Origin: Clostridium beijerinckii
GTDB lineage: Bacteria > Bacillota > Clostridia > Clostridiales > Clostridiaceae
Direction: 5' to 3'
DNA length: 64,000 nt
NCBI RefSeq assembly: GCF_036699995.1
Contig: NZ_CP144906.1
Span: 3,607,001-3,671,000 of the forward strand
The first letter of the stretch is position 1, and each line of letters opens with the position of its first letter. The translations under genes and the position numbers were made by a program. The notes beneath the pieces are model-generated. The model saw only the letters and a program-made list of their open reading frames with translations. It was not told the origin of the DNA and ran no database searches. Below are positions 33,239 through 43,845 of this stretch, piece after piece.

Positions 33239-33496
33239 TTATTTATTTTCTTTAGAATCTGAAGCTTGGACAGTTTCTGCTTCATCATTTGTAGTTTGGT
33301 CGCTTAAACCTGGTGTACTAGTATCAACTATAATTCCTAACATTGTTAAGATTGTCAAAATAGTATTAACAATTTCTGTATAGTTATCAGGAATTATATT
33401 TAATCCTAACTGTTGTACTAATAATGCTATAGCACTGGCCATTGCAACCCAAAAAGCTTTGTTTTTTAATCTTGCTTGAAGATCAATACCTAACAT
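33239..33496 (-). CDS. Phage holin, phi-LC3-type
   Basis: An 85-residue protein with the holin_1 layout: a short polar start (MLGIDLQARLKNKAFW), hydrophobic segments VAMASAIALLVQQLGL and IVNTILTILTMLGIIVDTST, then PGLSDQ, a motif typical of phi-LC3-family holins, and a charged C-terminus. Holins form membrane lesions that let endolysin reach the wall. ATG at 33496 is chosen since GAGGTG lies nine bases upstream (a GTG at 33508 overlaps it). It precedes the GH25 lysozyme by 98 bp on the same strand. Confidence 0.85.
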   Translation of the reverse strand: MLGIDLQARLKNKAFWVAMASAIALLVQQLGLNIIPDNYTEIVNTILTILTMLGIIVDTSTPGLSDQTTNDEAETVQASDSKENK

Positions 33497-33767
33497 ACCT
33501 ATCTTCACCTCTCTTCTTTTATATATACATAATATGAATTAAAACTCTTAATGGCGACTTAAAATTGAACTAACAGTACGAATTCTATTTTATAAGTGGT
33601 ACTATCACTCATTACTTTAATACCTCTTAGAATATATATGTTTAAAAATATATTATGAATGCCATTTTTAGAATCTATTTAAAATTTCAATCTAAGTAAT
33701 ACCTTAAATTTATGTTAAAGTTATTTATTTAAAGAAGAGGCAATGTAATATAAAACTCAAATAAAAA

Positions 33768-33812
33768 TAGAGATAATATTTTACTAAGCATAGAAATACT
33801 ATCTCTACTTTC
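33768..33812 (-). terminator. Terminator of gene Y1 (ATAGAGATA-type hairpin)
   Basis: AAAAATAGAGATAATATTTT and AAATACTATCTCTA pair. The same stem is found at 53258-53305 and 53531-53575. Confidence 0.6.
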
Positions 33813-33840
33813 AGCTGAACTAATTTTATTGTGATTTATT

Positions 33841-34101
33841 TTATAATATACACTCAATGCTTGTTATCTTTGCTTTTCCCGTAAGCGGTTTATAAATCAT
33901 CACTTTGGAAATACCTTGTCCATTATGTGCTGCAACCTTTGACTTACATATAAAACAATAATTTGTTCCGTTTACGCTCTGAGTAGCTAAGATTTTAGGT
34001 TCATACTCAACACCAATTAATTCACTCAATGCTGTCTTAAGCACATTTATATCATCATCTGTTATGTTATTGTGAACTTTCCATCCTCTTGATATCTTCA
34101 T
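33841..34101 (-). CDS. Small protein family Y, copy 1, with a cystatin-like QxVxG motif
   Basis: An 86-residue soluble protein: an N-terminal helix (DDDINVLKTALSELIGV, about 15-31) followed by what look like four beta strands. Residues 41-48, QSVNGTNY, match the stefin/cystatin loop pattern QxVxG-TNY, and the strand after it (CFICKSKV) and MIYKPLTGKAKITSIE fit that fold. Paralogues at 56535, 57248 and 60112 keep the helix and a YYFICKVK strand but have lost the QxVxG. GAGGAG precedes the ATG. A protease-inhibitor role is only a hypothesis from the motif. The gene lies upstream of the holin gene. Confidence 0.7.
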   Translation of the reverse strand: MKISRGWKVHNNITDDDINVLKTALSELIGVEYEPKILATQSVNGTNYCFICKSKVAAHNGQGISKVMIYKPLTGKAKITSIECIL

Positions 34102-34284
34102 AGAATTCTCCTCTCATTTATATCCCCTTAAATTTTGGAAAACGATTATATAACATTCGATTTACTATAGCATATTCATATTATTCGAATTTTTTAACTA
34201 ATTTCCAAAAGAAAATTTAGAAGTGCAGCAAATTTGCTTTAAAAAATAAAATATAGAAAATCAATTGTAATATGCATTGGTGAT

Positions 34285-34600
34285 TATAGATATCCGACTT
34301 CAAATCTAGATTTATGTGATAACTTACCGAAATCATAAATATTTTGATTCCGAAAAGCTATGAAAATATCGCTGAAGGTTCTAAGCAGCAGGTTGTATCC
34401 ACTTTAGCATGCTCCAACTTTCATAAGGAAGCTCGACTCATTACATTCGCTGAGGAAGTTCGAGAACCCAAAATAAAATTTTGGACTCTCACTTCACAAG
34501 CTAAAATGGAACAACCTATTGCTAAGAACCTTTAACAGCTCATTTTCAAATGTTTTCTACACAAATATATTTATGATTTCAGGTGAAGATATGGATTTAT
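34285..34600 (+). repeat. Long-hairpin element, family A, copy 5 (with tip extension)
   Basis: Starts TATAGATATCCGACTTC at 34285. The arms match those of copy 3, but the tip carries the extension module (AAGCTCGACTCATTACATTC with GCTGAGGAAGTTCGAG, and CCCAAAATAAAATTTTGG). The right arm ends near TATTTATGATTTCAGGTGAA; the far end is worn. Confidence 0.75.
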
Positions 34601-34623
34601 GTGGTGATAGAACTAAATAATAA

Positions 34624-34658
34624 AAAGAAGTGTTCCAAATATATGAAACACTTCTCTT
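34624..34658 (-). terminator. Terminator of the 51-aa gene
   Basis: AGAAGTGTT and AACACTTCT form a stem around CCAAATATATGA; followed by T-rich sequence on the minus strand. It lies 32 bp after the stop codon at 34690. Confidence 0.65.
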
Positions 34659-34689
34659 TAACTATTCTATTTAATTAATAAAAAACTCT

Positions 34690-34845
34690 CTAACGCTGTA
34701 AATTTACTTTCCTCATAACATCTTTCATAGTTTGAGCTCCATATTTATTAATAAGATCTTTAACTATTGCTCTATGAAATTCCTTTATAGTTTTTTCCTT
34801 CAATTCATTATCACAAATAGAATTGTAATCAACTTTATTATTCAT
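34690..34845 (-). CDS. Small hypothetical protein (51 aa)
   Basis: A 51-residue protein beginning MNNKVDYNSICDNELKEK and ending KDVMRKVNLQR. The strong ribosome site AGGAG at eight bases and the terminator after it support a real gene. It is helical, basic at the C-terminus, with one cysteine. I do not recognise it. It lies between family A element A5 and the GH1 gene, on the same strand as both neighbours' genes but as a separate unit. Confidence 0.6.
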   Translation of the reverse strand: MNNKVDYNSICDNELKEKTIKEFHRAIVKDLINKYGAQTMKDVMRKVNLQR

Positions 34846-35015
34846 ATTTTTCTCTCCTTTTGACTTATATTCATAATGTGCATAATAAATAATATTTTAT
34901 ACATACTTTATTTAAAAATATTTCATGAACGCTATGAAATACGCTTTAAAGTTAAAAGGAGAGCTTTAATAGCTATTATCTATAAGAATCTCTTTTCTAA
35001 AATATAAAGTGCTTT

Positions 35016-36482
<1,467 letters not shown>

Positions 36483-36532
36483 TTAAAAATATTATAAAAA
36501 TAAAACTTCTTTTCGTTGTGACAGTAACTTTA

Positions 36533-37933
36533 TTAATTTTGTGATACAGTAATAGTTTGAGATACCGTAATAGGTTTCATTCCTGTTTGAGATTTCGTTT
36601 CTTTATTTAATTGCTGGTCAGAGAGCCATTCCATAAGCGTTGTTACTTTTCCATTTATTATTGCTGAACATTGGTTATTATATACGTATATCCATGACCA
36701 ATGACCCATATATTCATATGGTGTTCCATCTGCTTTCTTATATAGACCTGTAGTATCAATTACATTATCAAAAAATGAAAAATGAACATTTGTATCACCG
36801 GCTTGCACTAAACGATTATAAGTTGGAACTACATAATCAGCCGGAGGTACTGTTGCATCTGTTTTAGCTGCTGTAAACCAAATTGGCACTTTCTTAAACG
36901 CTTCAATATCTTTATCAGTAATCAATGTATCCTTTAGCGCCTCACAAGTTGGGAACGCTGCTGCAAAATAATCAGCATAATCACGTATCATAAGCATTGT
37001 CATATAGCCACCATTGGAGTCTCCACCTATATAAATTCTATTTGTGTCAATATTACTATTCTTTGAGACATAATCTTTGATTAATGACATAAGCGCTTTT
37101 TCATACTTTGAGCTTCCATCTCCAAAACCAGTAAATCCATCCATCCAAAAAGTTGGTGCCTGAGGTGCTAAAATATATGCACCATTAAAATATGCTTGTA
37201 TGTCTTTTGATGCAAAATTTACAGCTTTATTCCCTGATATAGGTAAAAGCCCATCTGTTCCGCCTTCTCCAATACCGTGTAACCAAATAATTAATGGCTT
37301 TTTACTATAATCATTTTCTGGTGTATAGCTTGCATATTTTAGAGTAACGTTATCATAAGTTGCACTTCCAATTTTAAAATCATCAACAAGCTTTTTAGTT
37401 CCACCCGCAAATTTATTTATAACTAAACCAGAAATTTTGCCTGAATCCGTAACAATATCATTCTTCTGCTTAATTGTAAAATCACAATTAACCCAGCCAT
37501 TAAGATTAGTAGTTAAATTATAGTTGATTGGCGAAGTTAAAGATACATCAGGTCCAACTTCCAAATCAAAAGTAATATAATTCCCTTTGCTTTGAATACT
37601 TCCAATATCGTCAGAAACATATGAGTTTTTAATCTTGCAATTTCCTTCTGCTTCTCCTAATATAGGTGAATTTGCTCTATTCTCAGTCCTTAATACATGC
37701 ACTTCGAATGTATCCTTAGTAATTGCTGATTGTGGTATTGTTTCACCTAAATCAACAATTATTTTTGTGATTGCAGGTCCCCAATCAAATACCTCTGTAG
37801 TAGTACGATAAGATGGTTCCTGATTCTTATTATTATCAGCTGCAAAAGCACCAACATGAGGTGTACTTATCATAGTTACTGCCATAATAACTGACATAAT
37901 GATTTTTCCATGCTTACTAATTATTTTTTTCAT
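36533..37933 (-). CDS. Secreted alpha/beta-hydrolase (feruloyl esterase/peptidase-like)
   Basis: A 466-residue secreted protein. Signal peptide KIIMSVIMAVTMISTPHVGAFA. About 50-190 is a beta-rich N-terminal domain; about 200-440 is an alpha/beta-hydrolase of the prolyl-oligopeptidase/esterase type: oxyanion region LIIWLHGIGEGG, nucleophile in YIGGDSNGGYM (GxSxG variant GDSNG), acid in AAKTDATVPP and histidine in MGHWSW. Substrate is probably a plant-derived ester or polymer (inference from the beta-glucoside neighbourhood). RBS GGGGGGAG lies just before the ATG, and IS copy 2 is inserted 23 bp upstream of the ATG, removing native upstream control. Confidence 0.8.
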   Translation of the reverse strand: MKKIISKHGKIIMSVIMAVTMISTPHVGAFAADNNKNQEPSYRTTTEVFDWGPAITKIIVDLGETIPQSAITKDTFEVHVLRTENRANSPILGEAEGNCKIKNSYVSDDIGSIQSKGNYITFDLEVGPDVSLTSPINYNLTTNLNGWVNCDFTIKQKNDIVTDSGKISGLVINKFAGGTKKLVDDFKIGSATYDNVTLKYASYTPENDYSKKPLIIWLHGIGEGGTDGLLPISGNKAVNFASKDIQAYFNGAYILAPQAPTFWMDGFTGFGDGSSKYEKALMSLIKDYVSKNSNIDTNRIYIGGDSNGGYMTMLMIRDYADYFAAAFPTCEALKDTLITDKDIEAFKKVPIWFTAAKTDATVPPADYVVPTYNRLVQAGDTNVHFSFFDNVIDTTGLYKKADGTPYEYMGHWSWIYVYNNQCSAIINGKVTTLMEWLSDQQLNKETKSQTGMKPITVSQTITVSQN

Positions 37934-38106
37934 TTAACTCCCCCCTGATTTATCATGGTACTGTCAAAGTTTTTTATCTAACTAAGGCAGCAACCCTTTA
38001 ATTTTTCTTATTTTTTATATAAATAACTTGCCACCCCCAAAAAGTTAAGATATTTTATACTTGCAAAACAAAAACACTGAACTAAAAAAGGAGGCAAGCT
38101 ATTACC

Positions 38107-39540
38107 ATGATTAATAAGTTTCTTCTTGAAACTGTAATTTATCTTATTGAAATTATAAAGTATCTCATGACTTTGCTGGTTGGCAAAAACTTGCTTAAAA
38201 GCATTTCGGACGAACCTGTTAAGAAAGAATACCGAAAGCTTCAAGTAGATGATCAACCAATCTTTGATGTTCCCGAAAAACTTAACTATAAGCTTCTAAT
38301 AGCTGAATATGAGTTTAAGCACGGCAAAGAATTTGCTCCTGTGAAACCTCGCAAAAACAAAGCGTTAGCTCCTAAGGATGTTATCTGTCCTAAGTGTGGT
38401 GCTCCACATACCTATCTTTACGATAATAACGGAGGCCGAGGACAATATCTTTGCAAAGTCTGTGATACCACATTCAATCCTAAAAATTACTATCAGAAAT
38501 CCATAGTGTTAAGATGTCCTCACTGCAGTAAAACACTTGAAAGAATCAAGGCGCGTAAGGATTTCTACGTTTATAAGTGTAAGAATGATAATTGCTCTTT
38601 TTACCAAAATAATCTTAAATCAATGACAAAATCTGAAAAACAAGATTTTAAGAAGAATCCTGGTAAGTTCAAAGTTAGATACATATTTAGAGATTTCACT
38701 TTTGACTTTAAGCCACTTTCTAAAGAAAGTCCGGTAAAATCAAAGGTTTCTCTTCCAAACATTATGATTTCTTCTTACACCTTAGGACTCATTCTAACTT
38801 ACTACGTTAACTACGGTTTATCTTCCAGAAAGACAGCTGCATTGCTTAAAGATATTCATGATATTAAAATATCTCATCAAGCAATTTTAAACTATGTTAA
38901 TGCCGTTTCAATTGTAGTTAAGCCATTTATAGATAACTACGATTATAAACTTTCTGACTCTTTCTGCGGCGATGAAACCTACATAAAAGTTAACGGTAAG
39001 TGGAACTATATTTTCTTCTTTTTTGATGCTGTTAAAAAGATTATTCTATCTTACAGAGTATCACCACATAGAGATACCGAAACGGCTGTAAAAGCCATCG
39101 ATGATGTTCTAAGTAAGTTAAAAGAAATACCTGAAGATCTTAATCTTATAACTGATGGTAACCCTATATATCTTCTTGCACAGCACTTCTTTGCAAGCCA
39201 TAGTATAAAATTCGATGTTACTCAAGTTATAGGCTTAACCAATAAAGATGAAGTTTCAAAAGAATATAGGCCATTGAAGCAAATTATTGAACGTCTTAAC
39301 CGAACCTTTAAAGGCAATTATAGAGCTACTACTGGCTTCGGAAGTCCTAACGGGTCGGTTGCATTTGTAACTATGTTTGTGGCATACTTTAACTTTCTAA
39401 GACCACATTCTGCCCTTGAAGGCAAAACTCCTGTAATCCTTGAAGAGTTAGAGTCAATGTCCAACATGCCTACTAGATGGTGCAAATTTATTGAACTATC
39501 TCAAGACTTTGTTCTAAATAACTGTACAATAACTGCCTAA
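38107..39540 (+). CDS. DDE transposase with N-terminal zinc ribbons, second copy
   Basis: Identical in sequence to the 477-residue product at 16727-18160: two zinc ribbons (C94/C97/C116/C119 and C137/C140/C158/C163), a helix-turn-helix region around 235-262, and the catalytic triad D289, D350, E395 with HRD at 320-322. The frame is open and the ribosome site AAAGGAGG is intact, so this copy should also be functional. The transposase is convergent with bglF and divergent from the esterase gene. Confidence 0.92.
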   Translation: MINKFLLETVIYLIEIIKYLMTLLVGKNLLKSISDEPVKKEYRKLQVDDQPIFDVPEKLNYKLLIAEYEFKHGKEFAPVKPRKNKALAPKDVICPKCGAPHTYLYDNNGGRGQYLCKVCDTTFNPKNYYQKSIVLRCPHCSKTLERIKARKDFYVYKCKNDNCSFYQNNLKSMTKSEKQDFKKNPGKFKVRYIFRDFTFDFKPLSKESPVKSKVSLPNIMISSYTLGLILTYYVNYGLSSRKTAALLKDIHDIKISHQAILNYVNAVSIVVKPFIDNYDYKLSDSFCGDETYIKVNGKWNYIFFFFDAVKKIILSYRVSPHRDTETAVKAIDDVLSKLKEIPEDLNLITDGNPIYLLAQHFFASHSIKFDVTQVIGLTNKDEVSKEYRPLKQIIERLNRTFKGNYRATTGFGSPNGSVAFVTMFVAYFNFLRPHSALEGKTPVILEELESMSNMPTRWCKFIELSQDFVLNNCTITA

Positions 39541-39563
39541 TGATCTAAAGCAGTTGGTGAAAC

Positions 39564-39693
39564 GCACCCTTGACACGCCCACAAAGATAAATGGTAAAAT
39601 ATCTCAATAGGCGGGTCTATTAGTCATGTTCAAAATTATCATTCACCCGTCCTTAACTGCCTAAGACCATTTATCTTTAGGTGTGTCAAGGGC
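39564..39693. other. Large hairpin in the 3' untranslated part of the IS (copy 2)
   Basis: Same arms and inner stem as 18184-18313. Here it would also be met by transcripts from bglF (opposite strand) running toward the esterase gene. Confidence 0.7.
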
Positions 39694-39773
39694 AACTAGC
39701 AAACATAATTTAACATTAAATGGTAGTTGGATTGATTTTTCATATATTTTTTACACTACCTTTATCATATTTT

Positions 39774-39815
39774 AATATACTGGGCATTACATTTATTATA
39801 GACTAATCCCCAGCA
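39774..39815 (-). terminator. Probable terminator after bglF
   Basis: AATATACTGGG and CCCCAGCATATT form a stem with a loop of about 21 bases. It lies between the bglF stop codon and the IS right end. Confidence 0.5.
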
Positions 39816-39839
39816 TATTTTAAATTATTCTCCAATATC

Positions 39840-41768
<1,929 letters not shown>

Positions 41769-41771
41769 TTA

Positions 41772-41850
41772 TAAAAAAACGAGACCAGATATGGATAGAT
41801 ATATCTTTTCTATCCATATTTGGTCTCGCCTGCTTTACCAGTAACAATCC
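41772..41850 (-). promoter_or_regulatory. RAT antiterminator and overlapping terminator ahead of bglF
   Basis: On the minus strand GGATTGTTACTGG..AAAGCAGG (41828-41850) continues into CGAGACC, a textbook RAT sequence for BglG/LicT regulators. It overlaps the 5' arm of a terminator: GGCGAGACCAAATATGG pairs with CCATATCTGGTCTCG, then TTTTTTT (41772-41779). LicT binding to the RAT should block the terminator when sugar is present. Confidence 0.92.
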
Positions 41851-41870
41851 AATACTTTTATTATTTTAAT

Positions 41871-42701
41871 TTATCTTTGAGTCACACGCTGGATGTGTAT
41901 CGTTAGGTATAATTGCTCTTCATCAGATAATTCTTTTTCTAAATACTTCTGTATTTTAAGCATACACTCATATGCTTTTTTATATTTAGTTTTAACTTGC
42001 TTTAATAAAAAATCATCCTCTTCCTTTTCCATCTTTTCGTTTTTACTTAATCGTTGAAAAAAGAATCTTAAATGTGTAACAAACCTTTCATAGTTAAGAG
42101 ATTTTTCATTAAGTGCAATATTGTAAGTGTACTTAATTATATTTAATATATCCTGTATCATTTTTGTTTGATGAGCAATGTCTTCGACTTTATTACTCGA
42201 ATTATTAGTCTGGGCATTTATTAAATGAAGAGCTATGTTTCCTGCTTCATCTTCTGGTAATTTTTTATTAGTTTCACTCTGGATTAGATCTAATGCTTTT
42301 AATCCAATTTCAAATTCTTTAGGATAAAACTTTTTAATCTCCCAGATTAATGCATTTGGACGATTTAATCCTTCATCAAATAATTTTAATGCATAACTAA
42401 TATGATCAGTTAAAGTAATATATATATAATCATTTAGTTCAACACTTAGCATATTCTTGGCGTATTCAATAATATCATAACATAGTGATACATGTTCAGT
42501 AGGAATATCTTCTAATAATAATTTAAATTTCTCTGAGGCATCTTTTTGTTTTAGTATAAAAGTTTTTTCGATTAGATTTTCATCTACTTGATCTCCTACA
42601 CTTTTCTTAAAGCCAACTCCACGCCCCATAATAACAATCTCTTGCTTACTTAAGTCTTTGGCTAAAATAGCATTATTATTAAATATCTTTTTTATTATCA
42701 T
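41871..42701 (-). CDS. licT: BglG/LicT-family transcriptional antiterminator
   Basis: A 276-residue antiterminator. Residues 1-55 form the RNA-binding CAT domain (KIFNNNAILAKDLSKQEIVIMGRGVGF), followed by PRD1 (about 65-170) and PRD2 (about 171-276), each with conserved histidines (DHISYALKLF and NIALHLINAQ in PRD1; RFVTHLRFFFQRL and YLTIHIQRV in PRD2). PTS phosphorylation of these domains sets its activity. It should act on the two RAT sites at 41822-41850 and 42794-42823. The ATG at 42701 has a G-rich site (GGGGGATAGGA) upstream. It leads the bgl gene set. Confidence 0.93.
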   Translation of the reverse strand: MIIKKIFNNNAILAKDLSKQEIVIMGRGVGFKKSVGDQVDENLIEKTFILKQKDASEKFKLLLEDIPTEHVSLCYDIIEYAKNMLSVELNDYIYITLTDHISYALKLFDEGLNRPNALIWEIKKFYPKEFEIGLKALDLIQSETNKKLPEDEAGNIALHLINAQTNNSSNKVEDIAHQTKMIQDILNIIKYTYNIALNEKSLNYERFVTHLRFFFQRLSKNEKMEKEEDDFLLKQVKTKYKKAYECMLKIQKYLEKELSDEEQLYLTIHIQRVTQR

Positions 42702-42740
42702 TCCTATCCCCCAATCAAAGTTTATGATAAATTAGAATAT

Positions 42741-42823
42741 AAAAACCCCAATTAATCAAAAGAGACTAAGCAATATCTCTTCTCATTAATTAAGGTTTCG
42801 CCTGATCTAGTCAGTAACAATCC
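42741..42823 (-). promoter_or_regulatory. RAT antiterminator and terminator ahead of licT
   Basis: Minus strand GGATTGTTACTGACTAGATC then AGGCGAAACC is a RAT (42794-42823), overlapping a terminator in which AAACCTTAATTAATGAG pairs with TTGATTAATTGGGGTTTTT (42741-42798). licT is thus autoregulated by antitermination. Confidence 0.9.
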
Positions 42824-42854
42824 TAATATTTTGTAATCGTTTATCCATATTTTT

Positions 42855-42883
42855 ATAATAACTTCTTTACTATTAAATGTCAA
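42855..42883 (-). promoter_or_regulatory. Promoter of the licT-bglF transcript
   Basis: On the minus strand TTGACA (42878-42883), a 17-base spacer and TATTAT (42855-42860) form a strong vegetative promoter 32 bp upstream of the RAT. Confidence 0.8.
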
Positions 42884-42954
42884 GAATTTTGTTATTATTT
42901 TCATCAGAAAAATTATAATCAGCTGTTAATCTTAAGATTTTTTAGCATCTATCT

Positions 42955-43040
42955 TTTAAGTCCACGTAAAAAATCTGCACATCCGAAATGGCAGCTATTC
43001 TGCATATAAGAACATTTTATGCAAGCTAATATATTTTCTT
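42955..43040. repeat. Partial long-hairpin element, family E
   Basis: AAATCTGCACATCCGAAATG then GCAGCTATTCTGCATATAAG and GAACATTTTATGCAAGC match the right-hand part of the element at 57850-58052, without the insert found there. The remaining 42840-43439 gap holds this, the shorter copy at 43150-43245 and no recognised gene. Confidence 0.6.
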
Positions 43041-43149
43041 TTTTATTCTCTCTCAAAGCATAGACTTTTGAATCAGTTTTTTATAATTTATATTCATAAG
43101 TGGCAAACTATCTACAAATTTAGCATGAATATAAATTTCTAGAGAAGAA

Positions 43150-43245
43150 CAAAATCGCAGGCGACTGTGGAGCCGGAGATTTTTTCACGCATCTGCCTTT
43201 TCGAACGTATGTGAGAAAAATTTGGCAGGCGAATAAGATTTCTTT
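43150..43245. repeat. Short long-hairpin element, family E
   Basis: Between CGCAGGCGACTG and GGCAGGCGAATA lies the hairpin TTTTTTCACGCATCTG / GTATGTGAGAAAAA. It shares these parts with 57850-58052 but lacks the outer paired insert and the right-hand segment. Confidence 0.6.
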
Positions 43246-43327
43246 TTTATTTTTTTGATACAAAAACTAGTCAATCAACTTTTTTAAGTTATCCACGGAC
43301 TTTATTAAAATATAAATTCCTAAAAAA

Positions 43328-43376
43328 TAAAAAAGCCAGTAGAACATTTAATCTAAAATGTTCTACCAGCCTTACT
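43328..43376 (-). terminator. Terminator of SASP gene 3
   Basis: AAAAAGCCAGTAGAACATTT and AAATGTTCTACCAGCCTTA pair almost perfectly; similar to the terminator of SASP gene 1. Confidence 0.75.
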
Positions 43377-43439
43377 TAACCGCAAATTGAGATTTACAGT
43401 TTTTTAAAGAAAACTTTTTTCTACGTTCTTAGTTCTTAA

Positions 43440-43649
43440 TTACTTTAAACCTTGTTCGTAGCTTTCAATCATGTGTTTAACCATGAAACCGCCAACGCTT
43501 CCGTTTTGTCTTGAAGAAAGGTTTCCTTTATCTTGATTTTCATAGTCTTGTAATCCAATTTCTGAAGCAACCTCAGTTTTTAATCTGTTTAACCCTTGTT
43601 TTGCTTCTGGTATTAATGTTCTGTTTCTTCCACTATTGTTTGAAGACAT
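43440..43649 (-). CDS. Alpha/beta-type small acid-soluble spore protein
   Basis: A 69-residue SASP starting MSSNNSGRNRTLIPEAKQGL, with the GPR cleavage segment KTEVASEIGL and GNLSSRQNGSVGGFMVKHMI. Ends ESYEQGLK like the copy at 14518. GGAGG precedes the ATG at nine bases. The upstream block (about 43683-43745; GGTTAATATATTACTGCC on the minus strand) is shared with the other two SASP genes and is the likely location of a forespore (sigma-G) promoter. Confident family call; which paralogue of which named SASP it is cannot be told. Confidence 0.95.
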   Translation of the reverse strand: MSSNNSGRNRTLIPEAKQGLNRLKTEVASEIGLQDYENQDKGNLSSRQNGSVGGFMVKHMIESYEQGLK

Positions 43650-43800
43650 ATATATCTACCTCCCTTAAATTAATATAAATTTTGCTTGGCAGTAATATAT
43701 TAACCATTATGATGAATTATAACCTATAAAAATATTAACAAAAGTAGCATCATAAATTATAATTAGAAAAAACTTTCAATACCTTGTACTAAAATTCATA

Positions 43801-43832
43801 AAAAAAGTAGCAATCTACGATTACTACTTTTT
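43801..43832 (-). terminator. Terminator of the amino-acid permease gene
   Basis: AAAAAGTAG and CTACTTTTT flank CAATCTACGATTA; 14 bp after the permease stop codon. Confidence 0.7.
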
Positions 43833-43845
43833 AATGTATTATAAA

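Larger units (their letters stand above)
37957..39760 (+). mobile_element. Insertion sequence, 1804 bp, copy 2
   Basis: Same length and boundaries as copy 1 (16577-18380): GGTACTGTCAAAG at the left, ACACTACC at the right. Flanked by an 8-bp target duplication TTTATCAT (37949-37956 and 39761-39768). Oriented opposite to the surrounding bgl genes and placed between bglF (39840) and the esterase gene (37933). The apparent lack of any difference between copies implies recent transposition. Confidence 0.92.

Noticed and set aside
42955..43245. Possible CRISPR-like direct repeats (GCAGGCGA twice)
   Set aside because: Only two short direct repeats surrounding a hairpin, with no regular spacers and no cas genes; part of family E hairpin elements.
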